25,392 nt of DNA from an uncultured Candidatus Saccharibacteria bacterium (GTDB lineage: Bacteria > Patescibacteriota > Saccharimonadia > Saccharimonadales > Saccharimonadaceae): the NCBI GenBank assembly GCA_938036915.1, contig CALHVV010000009.1, forward strand, positions 1 through 25,392, given 5' to 3'. The translations under genes and the position numbers were made by a program. The notes under the pieces were generated by a model. That model was given only the letters and a program-made list of their open reading frames with translations, was not told the DNA's origin and ran no database searches. Shown here in pieces: positions 6,651 through 14,540 of this stretch; position 1 is the first letter of the stretch, and each line of letters starts with the position of its first letter.

Positions 6651-7970
6651 CTACGTAAGCCGGTCAAGCACCACCAAATGCTCGCAGTGCGGCGTGCGAG
6701 GGAAGAAGTTGTAGCCTCGGTGGTAGGCAATACCGTAGTACGCGGCAAGAAGCGCTACGTCGCGTGCTTGAGTGACAGGGTTGCAACTGAGGTAGAGGAT
6801 GCGCTGCGGCCGGGCGGTGAGGAGCTTGGTAATAACATCAGCGTGAAGGCCAGCGCGCGGTGGATCGAGAATGATGAGCGCATCACGAGTAATATACTCC
6901 AGCGTTTGCTCGCTGGGCGCGAGAACGGCCTTGGCCTGGCCCGTGCGGCCTAGCTGGTGGATATTACGCTGCATCTCGCGCACCGCATCGGCGTTGATCT
7001 CTACTAGCGTGACGTTATCACTGCCAATCGTCAGGCCAATCGTCCCCACCCCGGCATAGAGGTCGAGCGTGGGCTGCGACGTGCCATCCTGCACCTGGAC
7101 GAACCGCTGCATATCACGCAGTGCTTGCTCGTAGACCGGCAGATTAACCTGGAAGAACCCCTCGGTGGCGTAGCGAAACGGCACACCAAGAATGGTATCT
7201 TGTAATACAGGATCGCCAAAGCATGCCAGGCGCTCAGTGATCCGACTGGCCGGCGAACGGGGGTCGGAGTAGATGATCTCACCGCCCTGAGCTGATAAAG
7301 CGGCGGCTTCGTCTAGGCTCATAACATCGCCTAGGCGGTCTTTGGTATAAAGCTGCCACACACAGTTGCCCGCTTGGTCGCAGCGGATGAGCAGTGTCTT
7401 GAGCTGGCGCGCCGTCACCTGCTTGGTGCGCAGCAGGTCGCGCACCTGCCGGGCGAGCTGGTTGATCTCTGGCCGAGCTAAGCTCGTCTCATCAACGACA
7501 ATCTTACCTTTGCTTCCCCGCCGAAAGAACGCGAGGTCGAGCGTTTCGGTACCATCTGGCGCACTGTCGCTATACCAACTGAGCTCAACTTTATTGCGGT
7601 AGCCATAGGGTATATCATCGCAAAAAACGTCAATTGGCTCTGGCAAGACAATATCGTGCAGCTCAAAGGCCTCCTCGATCAGCGCTGCCTTATAATGCTG
7701 TTCGCTTGCCAGCGGCATAATTTGCCATGGGCTAGTGCTGAGGTAACTCTCGGGGTCGCGCGGCGCGATGCGCTCGGGCGAAGCAGCCAGAACCTCAGTC
7801 ACCACTCCTTCGACGAAGTGTGACTTCTTTTTGGTGATGCGGATAGTGACGGTCTCGCCCGGTAACCCACCCCAGACGAAGGCTTTGCGGCCATCATCAA
7901 GTGTGCCGAGAGCTTGCCCACCACCGACGATCTTTTCGAGCTGGATTGTTGCGAATGTTGGCTTTCTCAT
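6651..7970 (-). CDS. rlmD: Class I SAM-dependent RNA uracil-C5 methyltransferase (RlmD/RumA/TrmA family)
   Basis: A 439 aa enzyme expected to methylate C5 of a uridine in 23S rRNA. It has an N-terminal TRAM RNA-binding domain (about 1-60) and the family motif GFFQVN (about 270-275). The SAM-binding motif is DLYAGVGTIGL (about 303-313), followed by LDPPRAGL, the catalytic-loop Cys in LSCNP (about 396) and the terminal HCEHLVVLDR. The usual 4Fe-4S cysteines after the TRAM domain are absent: the segment at 70-95 (SYLSTSPWQIMPL) keeps the WQ-x-M but no Cys. RlmD, RlmC or TrmA specificity cannot be told from sequence. ATG 7970 lies 8 nt after an extended -10 box, so the mRNA is probably leaderless. 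Confidence 0.9.
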   Translation of the reverse strand: MRKPTFATIQLEKIVGGGQALGTLDDGRKAFVWGGLPGETVTIRITKKKSHFVEGVVTEVLAASPERIAPRDPESYLSTSPWQIMPLASEQHYKAALIEEAFELHDIVLPEPIDVFCDDIPYGYRNKVELSWYSDSAPDGTETLDLAFFRRGSKGKIVVDETSLARPEINQLARQVRDLLRTKQVTARQLKTLLIRCDQAGNCVWQLYTKDRLGDVMSLDEAAALSAQGGEIIYSDPRSPASRITERLACFGDPVLQDTILGVPFRYATEGFFQVNLPVYEQALRDMQRFVQVQDGTSQPTLDLYAGVGTIGLTIGSDNVTLVEINADAVREMQRNIHQLGRTGQAKAVLAPSEQTLEYITRDALIILDPPRAGLHADVITKLLTARPQRILYLSCNPVTQARDVALLAAYYGIAYHRGYNFFPRTPHCEHLVVLDRLT

Positions 7971-7978
7971 TATAGTCT

Positions 7979-7987
7979 AGTATACCA
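7979..7987 (-). promoter_or_regulatory. Extended -10 promoter of the rRNA methylase gene (leaderless)
   Basis: Minus-strand TGG-TATACT (7987-7979), 8 nt before ATG 7970. No Shine-Dalgarno in between. Confidence 0.62.
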
Positions 7988-8035
7988 TGTGTCGCGAGGT
8001 GATGGCGGTATCGATGAGTGGTGCGTGGGGCTTCT

Positions 8036-10390
8036 CTACTGCCCTTGCTGCCACTGCCAGGTGGTGACCATCGGGTGGTCAGTGTGGTGCTCGCGTGCGT
8101 GGGCGAGGCACTGCTCAATCGCTGCGTGGCAATGCCCCGCGAGGCGCTGGGCGTCGTCTGGAGAGATGACGCCTGTTGCGCTAAGACACATTACGGCGGC
8201 AATGGCAAGATCATAGCGGCTAGCCTGCTGGTTAATGAGGCTTGTCATGAGCGTGTCGCCGCACGGTGCCAGGCCGAAATTGTGGATATCAAACTGCCGA
8301 CCATCAACCCCATAAGCAAAGAGTGTTGCCGCAAGAGAGCGCTCTTCGCCCGGGTAGGCGATAATCACCGGCTTGGTTGTCGTCACCGTGCGCGCGAGCG
8401 TTCGCCGCGAGACAGGCTGAGCGAGTGTGCCAAAGCCACGCGGCGTGAGGCTCGAGATATTGACGCAGCGCACCCGGGCAGCCGGGCAAGAATGCGTGAT
8501 GAGCTCAATAGCGGCCAATACCTCTGTAGTAGCAACGTCACCACACGCGGCAAGCACAATATCTGGGCTGGTGTGGCTGGCGAAGTTCCACGTAGCAAGA
8601 CCTGCGTGCATCTGAGCTCGAGCCGCCTTGGTGGTGAGCCAGGTAGGCTGCGTGGTATCGCTGGCATGCAATATATTGATCGCCTGCGTGCTCGACAGCA
8701 TCATATCGAGGGCTACCACTGCGCAGTTGCTATCGGCTGGGAAGTAGACCGTTGTGGGGGTGTCTCGCTGATCAAGCGCATTGGTTACCTGCTCGGCACT
8801 CTGATGTGAGAGAATAGTGTTGAGACTCGGTAGCGATGCGCCGCTTGGCTGGCTTGATAGAGCTGCGGTATACGAGCGACTTGCCGCGCTCATGTCCTCA
8901 TGCAGAGACGCTCCAACGAAGACGCTTTGCCTCCCCTGCTCGAGATAGCCAAGCTGCATACCACGTAGCGCACTTGCTGCTGGGTAGCTCATCGTGTGGC
9001 TATCTGGCGCGTGTGGTGCTATGCCTGGCTGGCTGCCCCACTGCCAGGCTCGCGGGTGTGATGCAAAACGCTGAGCGAGCGTACCACTCTGTAGCGACGG
9101 ACTTATAAAAAGCCGGAAGCTATCTGGCGCTGCATCCTTGGCAAGATCGGCCAGATACGAGCTAACACCGGAGAGCGTATTGCTGCGCTGCGTGCCAGGT
9201 GGTGTCGCAACGACCGCATAGGGCTCAATAGCCGGCCGGCGTCGTGGCGTGGCCGACAGGGCGGGCTGCGTAGCGGTGAGCTGAGCTGTATGCGAGTTGG
9301 CGTGATCATCATCGGCATGAGCTGCAGCCGTGTGTGGCAAGGCCTTCGTCTCGGCGAAGGTGAGATTGCCTGCTGCATCAAACAGGTTCTCTGGCTCGCA
9401 CCATGCCACCACCTGAGCAAGCCACGCCTGCGTGCGTGCCCAGCTTGAGTCAGCGCTATCTGCTTTGCGGTGAGCAAGCGCCGCCTGTGCCCGGGCGATG
9501 CTTGACGGTTGAACATCGCCACTATCATGCTCGGCCGGCGCGAGTGAGTCCTCTTGTGTTTCGTGCTCAGCGAGTAACGTCTCAAGCTGTTCTGGAGTAC
9601 GCACAAGCAACAGTGGTCGACGGGCTTTGTGTGGGCGTGGCTGGGCTGGCTGGCGCAAAGCAGCAGTGCGCTCAGTTGCCCACACGAGCGCAGCAGCGTA
9701 GTCTGCATCTAGCTGGCACAGGTCGGCTGTGGTGCAGTCAACGATTCGTGGCTCATACCCATAACCAATAAAAAGCGCAAGCAGCTCGTAGGTGGAAAGC
9801 GTAGCGAGCAGTGTCTTGGGCCGCAGCTGGATGATCGGGACAATCGTGCCGTCAATCGCTGGACTGAGGAGCTTCGCCAGGTGCCACGGGGTATCGTCTT
9901 GGGCGACCGCGCTATCGATCAAACAATAGATTGTTTGCTCTGGCTGGCCAAGTGCCCTGCCGCTTGCCTGAGCGAGTGCACCACCAAGACGAGCGTCACA
10001 GAGATGTATTGCGTCAGACAATGAAGTTTGCGGGTTGTGTGTTAACGTACAGAGCGCATCAATCCCCGCTTGTGAGCGAGCAATATCGCAGCCAGATTGC
10101 AACATATCATAGACGAGCGCATGAGCGCGTGCTGCCGCCCATCGCTCGCGATCGGTAATAATCAGCGGTGCTGTGCCATCTGATTGATCATACTCCGCAA
10201 TCTGAGCCAAGCTAAAACTCAGCGCAAAGTCCGCCGCAAGCGCTACCCGGAGCTCATCCGAGAGAGTTTGCTTTATATCGCTTGTCTGCGGCTGTCCAGC
10301 TAGCGGGGTGCGCCAGAGTACACGCTGTGCTAGCACAGTATAATAGGCCGCTTGCCGGTAGCGCATCGTCATCCCACCATTCGTATCCAT
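8036..10390 (-). CDS. Phosphoketolase-like protein lacking active-site motifs (784 aa)
   Basis: Length and order of segments follow xylulose-5-P/fructose-6-P phosphoketolase (XFP). Matching stretches are YRQAAYYTVLAQRVLWRTPL (residues 11-30), ALFIGYGYEPRIV (205-217), SFRLFISPS, LRGMQLGYLEQGRQSVF, PTTVYFPADSNCAVVALDMML, TQPTWLTTKAA, DIVLAACGDVATTEVLAA and KPVIIAYPG. The catalytic parts are gone. The TPP motif GDGEAETG is replaced by IDSAVAQDD (158-166). GHWGT-x-PG is replaced by SDELRVALAAD. YEAF and DHNGFSHQDPG have no counterpart. A low-complexity Ala/His/Asp-rich linker fills about 270-380. It is therefore a likely non-catalytic paralogue, perhaps a partner or regulator of a true phosphoketolase elsewhere. 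The frame is intact across 2.35 kb, so it is not a decaying pseudogene. ATG 10390 lies 7 nt after TATACT. Confidence 0.78.
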   Translation of the reverse strand: MDTNGGMTMRYRQAAYYTVLAQRVLWRTPLAGQPQTSDIKQTLSDELRVALAADFALSFSLAQIAEYDQSDGTAPLIITDRERWAAARAHALVYDMLQSGCDIARSQAGIDALCTLTHNPQTSLSDAIHLCDARLGGALAQASGRALGQPEQTIYCLIDSAVAQDDTPWHLAKLLSPAIDGTIVPIIQLRPKTLLATLSTYELLALFIGYGYEPRIVDCTTADLCQLDADYAAALVWATERTAALRQPAQPRPHKARRPLLLVRTPEQLETLLAEHETQEDSLAPAEHDSGDVQPSSIARAQAALAHRKADSADSSWARTQAWLAQVVAWCEPENLFDAAGNLTFAETKALPHTAAAHADDDHANSHTAQLTATQPALSATPRRRPAIEPYAVVATPPGTQRSNTLSGVSSYLADLAKDAAPDSFRLFISPSLQSGTLAQRFASHPRAWQWGSQPGIAPHAPDSHTMSYPAASALRGMQLGYLEQGRQSVFVGASLHEDMSAASRSYTAALSSQPSGASLPSLNTILSHQSAEQVTNALDQRDTPTTVYFPADSNCAVVALDMMLSSTQAINILHASDTTQPTWLTTKAARAQMHAGLATWNFASHTSPDIVLAACGDVATTEVLAAIELITHSCPAARVRCVNISSLTPRGFGTLAQPVSRRTLARTVTTTKPVIIAYPGEERSLAATLFAYGVDGRQFDIHNFGLAPCGDTLMTSLINQQASRYDLAIAAVMCLSATGVISPDDAQRLAGHCHAAIEQCLAHAREHHTDHPMVTTWQWQQGQ

Positions 10391-10397
10391 TGCTTCT

Positions 10398-10403
10398 AGT
10401 ATA
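10398..10403 (-). promoter_or_regulatory. -10 box of the phosphoketolase-like gene (leaderless)
   Basis: TATACT on the minus strand, 7 nt before ATG 10390. No clear -35 and no Shine-Dalgarno. Confidence 0.58.
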
Positions 10404-10450
10404 CACGCTTGTGCTTGCTGACGGAATAGGCCGAGGCGAGATTATGCGCG

Positions 10451-10480
10451 TTTACGACACATAGGTTGGTCTGCTACACT
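10451..10480 (+). promoter_or_regulatory. Promoter of the rRNA adenine dimethylase gene (leaderless)
   Basis: TTTACG (10451-10456), 18-bp spacer, extended -10 TGC-TACACT (10472-10480), 6 nt before ATG 10487. This supports ATG 10487 over the upstream in-frame TTG 10466, which lies inside the promoter. Confidence 0.66.
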
Positions 10481-10486
10481 AGCAGT

Positions 10487-11221
10487 ATGAAACGACGCGT
10501 TGCTAGCCATGGCCAACATTTTTTGCGTAGTCCCCGCGTGGCGGCTATCTTACTGGGCCACAGTACTATTCGCCGGCGCGATACAGTTTATGACCTCGGG
10601 GCAGGTAGCGGCGTCATTACGAGCGCCTTAGCGCGGCGCTGCCAGCAGGTGGTAGCGGTCGAGAATGAGCCACGTGCGCTTGATGCCCTGCGCAGGCATA
10701 CCGCAGCCGTGCCACATGTCCGCATCATCGCGGCCGATATCCGCCAGCTTACCCTTCCTGCTGAGCCATATAAAGTATTTGCTAATATCCCCTTTGCGCT
10801 CAGTGCCGATATCGTGCGGATGCTCACCACTGCTTCCACTCCACCACAGGCGATCTATCTCATCGTCCAGCGCCAATTTGCGTCCAAGCTTGTGCCGAGC
10901 GACCGCCACTTTACGGCGGCACTGGGCGCTCAGCTGGCACCGTGGTGGCAGGCGCGGATCCGCTACCGTTTGCGCCGGACAGATTTCACGCCGCCACCCG
11001 CCGTCGATACGGTATTGCTCGAGCTCTTGCCACGCACCGAGCCCTGGCTGCCCCGCAATCAGCAGGCAGCGTACAGCCAGTTTGTGGCAGCGCACTACGC
11101 CAAGCCGCGGCGCTTCGCTGCCCTGCCGCGGGCCCAGCTTGGTATCAACCCTGAGCGTAAGCCATCAGAACTCCAGCCTAGGCAGTGGGTGCAGCTCTAT
11201 CAAGCGATGCAGATGAAATAA
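10487..11221 (+). CDS. rRNA adenine N6-dimethyltransferase (KsgA/Erm family, Erm-like motif IV)
   Basis: A 244 aa SAM-dependent enzyme. QHFLRSPRV (10-18) is the family's N-terminal signature. DLGAGSG (36-42) binds SAM, VENEP (58-62) follows, ADIRQL carries motif III, and ANIPF (99-103) is the catalytic motif IV. KsgA proteins usually have NLPY, while NIPF/NIPY followed by S-x-DIVR as here is typical of Erm enzymes, which dimethylate A2058 of 23S rRNA. The C-terminal domain is short and basic. So either a divergent KsgA acting on 16S A1518/A1519, or an Erm-like protein giving MLS resistance; sequence alone does not settle it. The ORF could extend to TTG 10466, but the promoter makes ATG 10487 the start. 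It converges with the 11274 gene across 52 bp with no obvious terminator. Confidence 0.87.
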   Translation: MKRRVASHGQHFLRSPRVAAILLGHSTIRRRDTVYDLGAGSGVITSALARRCQQVVAVENEPRALDALRRHTAAVPHVRIIAADIRQLTLPAEPYKVFANIPFALSADIVRMLTTASTPPQAIYLIVQRQFASKLVPSDRHFTAALGAQLAPWWQARIRYRLRRTDFTPPPAVDTVLLELLPRTEPWLPRNQQAAYSQFVAAHYAKPRRFAALPRAQLGINPERKPSELQPRQWVQLYQAMQMK

Positions 11222-11273
11222 TAAACCTTCTAAACCAGGGGTGAGCGGCCTACTGGCAAATACCCCACGACGC

Positions 11274-12734
11274 CTATAGTGGCTCGTACTGATAAAACCG
11301 GTTACTGTCGTGTGCACGTGCATTGGTAATAATATGCGCCGGGCGCGTTAGGTCGCGATGTTGCTGGCGGTAAGCACGCGTTGCAGTAAAGACAGTTTGC
11401 TGCTCGGGCACAGTAGTAACAACGCGCAATCGGTCGTTATAGCGGGCAATCATTTCATACATTGGTCGCTCCGTCTCAGTCACGGCAAGTGTCATAGGGC
11501 GATCGACACGCACATTGTCACCCTGGAGTTGGTCGTTGAGAAGCTTGACGTCGCTCGAGTAGTGAGCAAGAACATCTGGATTGTAGCGATACGTCTCGGC
11601 ATAGCGTCCGATACCAGTAAGGGTAAGCCCACCAATTAAGAGCGCCATAGGCAGTAACCCAGCCACCCGGGCATATGGATTGCGCGGAAACATCTGGTAC
11701 CAGTGGTTAATCAGCCATGCCACGCCAAATGCGATGATGATCGCCACCACTGGAAAGAGCGAGGTTACCAGCTGTGGATTAATAATCACCACGCCCAGTA
11801 ACGGCAATCCTACCAGGAGTGCTGCATAGCTACGTGCTGTATAGTAGTGGCTCAGGAGAGAGGTAAGACCAATCAGCATAATCAAGATCATACCGACCGA
11901 ATACAATGGTTGCACGAGGTATGACTTATTCGACGCAAAGAGCCCAAAGAGCGTCGTGCCAAGGTGGCGAAGGTTTGCCCCCACATTGATCGATTCGAGC
12001 GGCAAGCCAAAGAGTTGCTTGAGTACATCATGGTTAGTGATGCTTGCGTAGATAAGCGGCAGCATCGCCACAAGGCCAATGACGGCTGCCAGAGCAAGGC
12101 GGCTGCGCTGCACGCGCAGAATTGTATAACGAGCGTGCGGATGAGACACCCCCAGAATCCCAAGGGCAACAACGACATAGATACCAAGTGGCGCATACAG
12201 CAGGAGTGCCGCTAGTACACAGGCCGTCACTTTCCAGAGGGTGGAGAGAAACTTCTTCGTCCGAATGGCGCGCGTTGCAGCATAGAGCAGCCACACAGTA
12301 AGGCAGCTAAAGAGTATAGCTGGCGTGCCATCTTGCGCCAAGAAAAGAAACTGCGCCGTCATCGTCACGAGGATCGTTGTAATAAGCGCAATGTTCCGCG
12401 AAAACCAGGAGCGAAATAGAAGAAGCAGCCCAAGCGCCGTCATCAGGGCAATCGCCATAGATGGCAGCTTAATCGATAGTGGTGTCACACCCAGCACTGC
12501 AAAGCTTAATTTTTGCAAGCCATGATACGGCGCATTGATAACCATAGCAGGAGTAAGATTCTGGAAGGATAATTGGCTGCTTTGCAGCGCGCTATCGAGC
12601 TCACCCTGCCGCAACTCACCAGGGATAAACAGCCCAGCCAGCACAACTGCCGCAATAATTGCTACCACTACAAAGCCATAGCCGAGGCCATACCGCCAGC
12701 GGTACAAATGATAGTCGACAACTTGCTTTGCCAT
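11274..12734 (-). CDS. Polytopic membrane protein, probable GT-C (GT39/ArnT-like) glycosyltransferase
   Basis: A 486 aa protein with about ten hydrophobic helices and a polar C-terminal domain (from about residue 385). After the first helix (YGFVVVAIIAAVVLAGLFI) comes an acidic periplasmic loop, GELRQGELDSA, where GT39/ArnT enzymes place their catalytic Asp/Glu. Then follow PYHGLQKLSFAVLGVTPLSIKLPS and repeated helices, as in lipid-linked-sugar transferases. That would place it at the cell envelope, adding sugars to a lipid or protein acceptor. The family assignment rests on layout and this loop, not on a strict motif. ATG 12734 is preceded by TATAAT 8 nt away, so it is probably leaderless with its own promoter (12748-12743). 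Confidence 0.68.
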   Translation of the reverse strand: MAKQVVDYHLYRWRYGLGYGFVVVAIIAAVVLAGLFIPGELRQGELDSALQSSQLSFQNLTPAMVINAPYHGLQKLSFAVLGVTPLSIKLPSMAIALMTALGLLLLFRSWFSRNIALITTILVTMTAQFLFLAQDGTPAILFSCLTVWLLYAATRAIRTKKFLSTLWKVTACVLAALLLYAPLGIYVVVALGILGVSHPHARYTILRVQRSRLALAAVIGLVAMLPLIYASITNHDVLKQLFGLPLESINVGANLRHLGTTLFGLFASNKSYLVQPLYSVGMILIMLIGLTSLLSHYYTARSYAALLVGLPLLGVVIINPQLVTSLFPVVAIIIAFGVAWLINHWYQMFPRNPYARVAGLLPMALLIGGLTLTGIGRYAETYRYNPDVLAHYSSDVKLLNDQLQGDNVRVDRPMTLAVTETERPMYEMIARYNDRLRVVTTVPEQQTVFTATRAYRQQHRDLTRPAHIITNARAHDSNRFYQYEPL

Positions 12735-12742
12735 ATTGCCCT

Positions 12743-12748
12743 ATTATA
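12743..12748 (-). promoter_or_regulatory. -10 box of the GT-C-like gene (leaderless)
   Basis: TATAAT on the minus strand, 8 nt before ATG 12734. AGGG lies between them but too close to the start to be a good ribosome site. Confidence 0.6.
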
Positions 12749-12767
12749 CCCGAGTTTGCGGGGGTGC

Positions 12768-13265
12768 TCAAGAGCGAACCGCCTGCCCTTTGCGTGTTCG
12801 CAGTAATACGTACCACAGATAAAGCGAGCCAAGACCAGAGATAGCCAGGCCAAGAGCAGCACCAGCCGTCGTCTGGAGAAAAGTGTGTGGACCGAATCCA
12901 TCTTGAACAAAATAGTGGTGATAGAGATATACGGCCGCTAATGCGACAAAATAACCAAGAATGGCCACACATGCTACCGCTTGCTGACGGTACGGCGCAA
13001 TCGCTGAACGCAACGTGCGAATAATGACATAGACGGCTTGCACGATAAGATTGATTGCATAGACAAGCGTGATGAGCATAGTGATATACTCTTGTGGCTG
13101 CGTCCCCTCAAAGCCAGTTGACGTGCTGTAAAGAGCCATCGCTTCAACAAAGGCGAAAAAGATGCCACTAAGGATGGTACCGCAGCAGACAAGAATGGTA
13201 GCGAGCCGCTCGATGATTCTGCGCGATGCCTGAGTCGTTGTGGTTGTTGCTTGAGCTACGACCAT
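12768..13265 (-). CDS. Four-helix small membrane protein (165 aa), distant relative of the next two genes
   Basis: After a Thr/Gln-rich cytoplasmic start (VVAQATTTTTQASRR) come hydrophobic helices at about 22-45, 65-86, 98-117 and 134-154, ending in a basic tail. The last helix, GLAISGLGSLYLWYVLLR, resembles GIIMITLGAVYLWYQLGR of the 13352 product, and overall spacing is similar, so I infer a diverged third member of that family. Function unknown. It is a leadered gene: TGC-TATAAT at 13311-13303, then a leader of about 30 nt with AAGGAG (13276-13271 region) before ATG 13265. Confidence 0.72.
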   Translation of the reverse strand: MVVAQATTTTTQASRRIIERLATILVCCGTILSGIFFAFVEAMALYSTSTGFEGTQPQEYITMLITLVYAINLIVQAVYVIIRTLRSAIAPYRQQAVACVAILGYFVALAAVYLYHHYFVQDGFGPHTFLQTTAGAALGLAISGLGSLYLWYVLLRTRKGQAVRS

Positions 13266-13302
13266 AGAATCTCCTTCATTTCACTACGGTGTTTATGGTT
13301 GT

Positions 13303-13311
13303 ATTATAGCA
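13303..13311 (-). promoter_or_regulatory. Extended -10 promoter of the 12768 gene
   Basis: TGC-TATAAT on the minus strand, about 37 nt before ATG 13265. Unlike several neighbours it leaves room for a leader with a Shine-Dalgarno (AAGGAG). Confidence 0.55.
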
Positions 13312-13351
13312 TAGCTCGACGGATGAACTCGCTCGATACCATAAATAACAT

Positions 13352-13891
13352 TTATGTGAGCGACACAGCTTCATTATTCGCTTGCCGCATTGATGCTGAC
13401 CGTCCCAACTGATACCACAGGTATACCGCGCCGAGCGTGATCATGATAATACCCATCAGTACCGCTAGAGGATTGGCAAATGCCATGACGTCCTGCTGTG
13501 ATTGACTCTGTATGAGTGCTTTGTACCCTATCTCGACACCTGCGAGCAGTGGATAGAGCAGTGTAACACCGAGCCCAAACCCTTCCTCGTGGTAGCGCTG
13601 CCCCGAGTGACGGGTGTAAGTATGGATAAGCGCAATTGCCTCAATAATGAGGGCAATCCCGAGTATCCAGAATAAACCTACGACAACATACTCTATCCAA
13701 ATCAGGAACGCAAACGGCCCAATGGCAGAGACTGCTACTGCCCAGCCAAGATAGATGAGCCACCCAGCAGTGCCAAGGAGGCCAAGTGCTCCACCAACCA
13801 TCGCGCAGCGAACCAGTGGTGAGCAGGACGGCGAAGGTGAAGACGATTCTTTAGTGAGTTGTGTGCGTGATGATGTGGTGTGGGCTGTCAT
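13352..13891 (-). CDS. Small membrane protein, tandem duplicate A (179 aa)
   Basis: After a Ser/Thr-rich N-terminus (MTAHTTSSRTQ, SSSPSPSCSP) come four hydrophobic helices, with the conserved loop HTYTRHSGQRYHEEGF between helices 2 and 3. It is a close paralogue of the next gene upstream: VRCAMVGGALGL, GTAGWL-x-YLGW and QRY-x-EEGF are shared, and N-terminal DNA identity is high. Function unknown. ATG 13891 follows AGGAGAA, identical in both copies. The C-terminal halves have diverged strongly, suggesting relaxed or different selection there. It sits downstream of dnaB in the same direction, with a copy of the dnaB tail (13937-13963) just upstream. Confidence 0.76.
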   Translation of the reverse strand: MTAHTTSSRTQLTKESSSPSPSCSPLVRCAMVGGALGLLGTAGWLIYLGWAVAVSAIGPFAFLIWIEYVVVGLFWILGIALIIEAIALIHTYTRHSGQRYHEEGFGLGVTLLYPLLAGVEIGYKALIQSQSQQDVMAFANPLAVLMGIIMITLGAVYLWYQLGRSASMRQANNEAVSLT

Positions 13892-13936
13892 TGCGACGGT
13901 TCTCCTATGTGTAATAGCTATAGCATAGCATTAATT

Positions 13937-13963
13937 ATGTCGCCTGTCGAGGCTCATGAAGCG
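13937..13963 (-). repeat. Duplicated tail of dnaB (copy between the paralogues)
   Basis: 27 bp identical to 14547-14573, the last codons of dnaB. The minus strand reads RFMSLDRRH, then Asn and a stop. It marks the end of a roughly 610-bp tandem duplication that carried the dnaB 3' end along with the membrane-protein gene. Confidence 0.85.
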
Positions 13964-13971
13964 TGGTATGT

Positions 13972-14496
13972 CTAAAAACCTAAAAGTCTTTTTCGCGCAG
14001 CTTTGCTGTGTATTAGTGCTGAGTATCCCATCGAATACCACATACACACAGCACTCAGAGTAGTTACTATAATGCCGAAGAAACACAACTGTGGGCTCGA
14101 CGAAAACACATGAATTTGCTGCGCAGACAAAGCATTATAGACGGCCTCGCCCGCTATCAGTAATGGGAAGAACAGTGCCAAGGCGAGCCAAAATCCCTCT
14201 TCGCGATAGCGCTGGTTACCACGGCCGGTGTATGTACGAATAATTGCAATTCCTTCGATAATAAGCATAATACTAAGCCACCAGAAAAGAGTTATCAAGC
14301 TAATATGTAACAAAAAATATGGTGTAAAGAGAAAAACTGCGAACATCCAGCCAAGATATACCAGCCACCCAGCAGTGCCAAAAAGACCAAGTGCTCCACC
14401 AACCATCGCACAGCGAACTAGTAGTGGGCAGGATGATGAGGAAGAAGACGATTCTTCGGTAGATTGTACACGTGATGATGTCGTGTGGGCTGCCAT
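13972..14496 (-). CDS. Small membrane protein, tandem duplicate B (174 aa)
   Basis: Paralogue of the 13352 gene. It shares MxAHTTSSR, a Ser-rich run (here eight to nine Ser), LVRCAMVGGALGL and QRYREEGF. Four hydrophobic helices are predicted, with a basic C-terminus (SKAARKRLLGF). ATG 14496 is chosen because of GTAGGAGAA at 14513-14505; the longer frame from 14544 would begin inside the dnaB stop region and has no ribosome site. Upstream TATACT/TATAGT repeats (14522-14540) offer several possible -10 boxes. The gene starts 45 bp after the end of dnaB. Function unknown; loss of similarity after helix 2 shows the copies are diverging. Confidence 0.77.
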   Translation of the reverse strand: MAAHTTSSRVQSTEESSSSSSSCPLLVRCAMVGGALGLFGTAGWLVYLGWMFAVFLFTPYFLLHISLITLFWWLSIMLIIEGIAIIRTYTGRGNQRYREEGFWLALALFFPLLIAGEAVYNALSAQQIHVFSSSPQLCFFGIIVTTLSAVCMWYSMGYSALIHSKAARKRLLGF

Positions 14497-14540
14497 TGGG
14501 ACGGTTCTCCTACGTATAATAACTATAGTATAGTATAGTA

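Noticed and set aside
8018..8809. 263-codon plus-strand frame
   Set aside because: It is antisense to the phosphoketolase-like gene, whose frame is longer, has a promoter and shows homology; this one has none of these.
9103..9708. 201-codon minus-strand frame
   Set aside because: Shifted frame within the phosphoketolase-like gene; rich in Arg/Ser/His as expected for an off-frame reading.
11222..11273. Terminator between the convergent rRNA dimethylase and GT-C-like genes
   Set aside because: Only a 5-bp GGGGT/ACCCC pairing with a long loop and no T-run.
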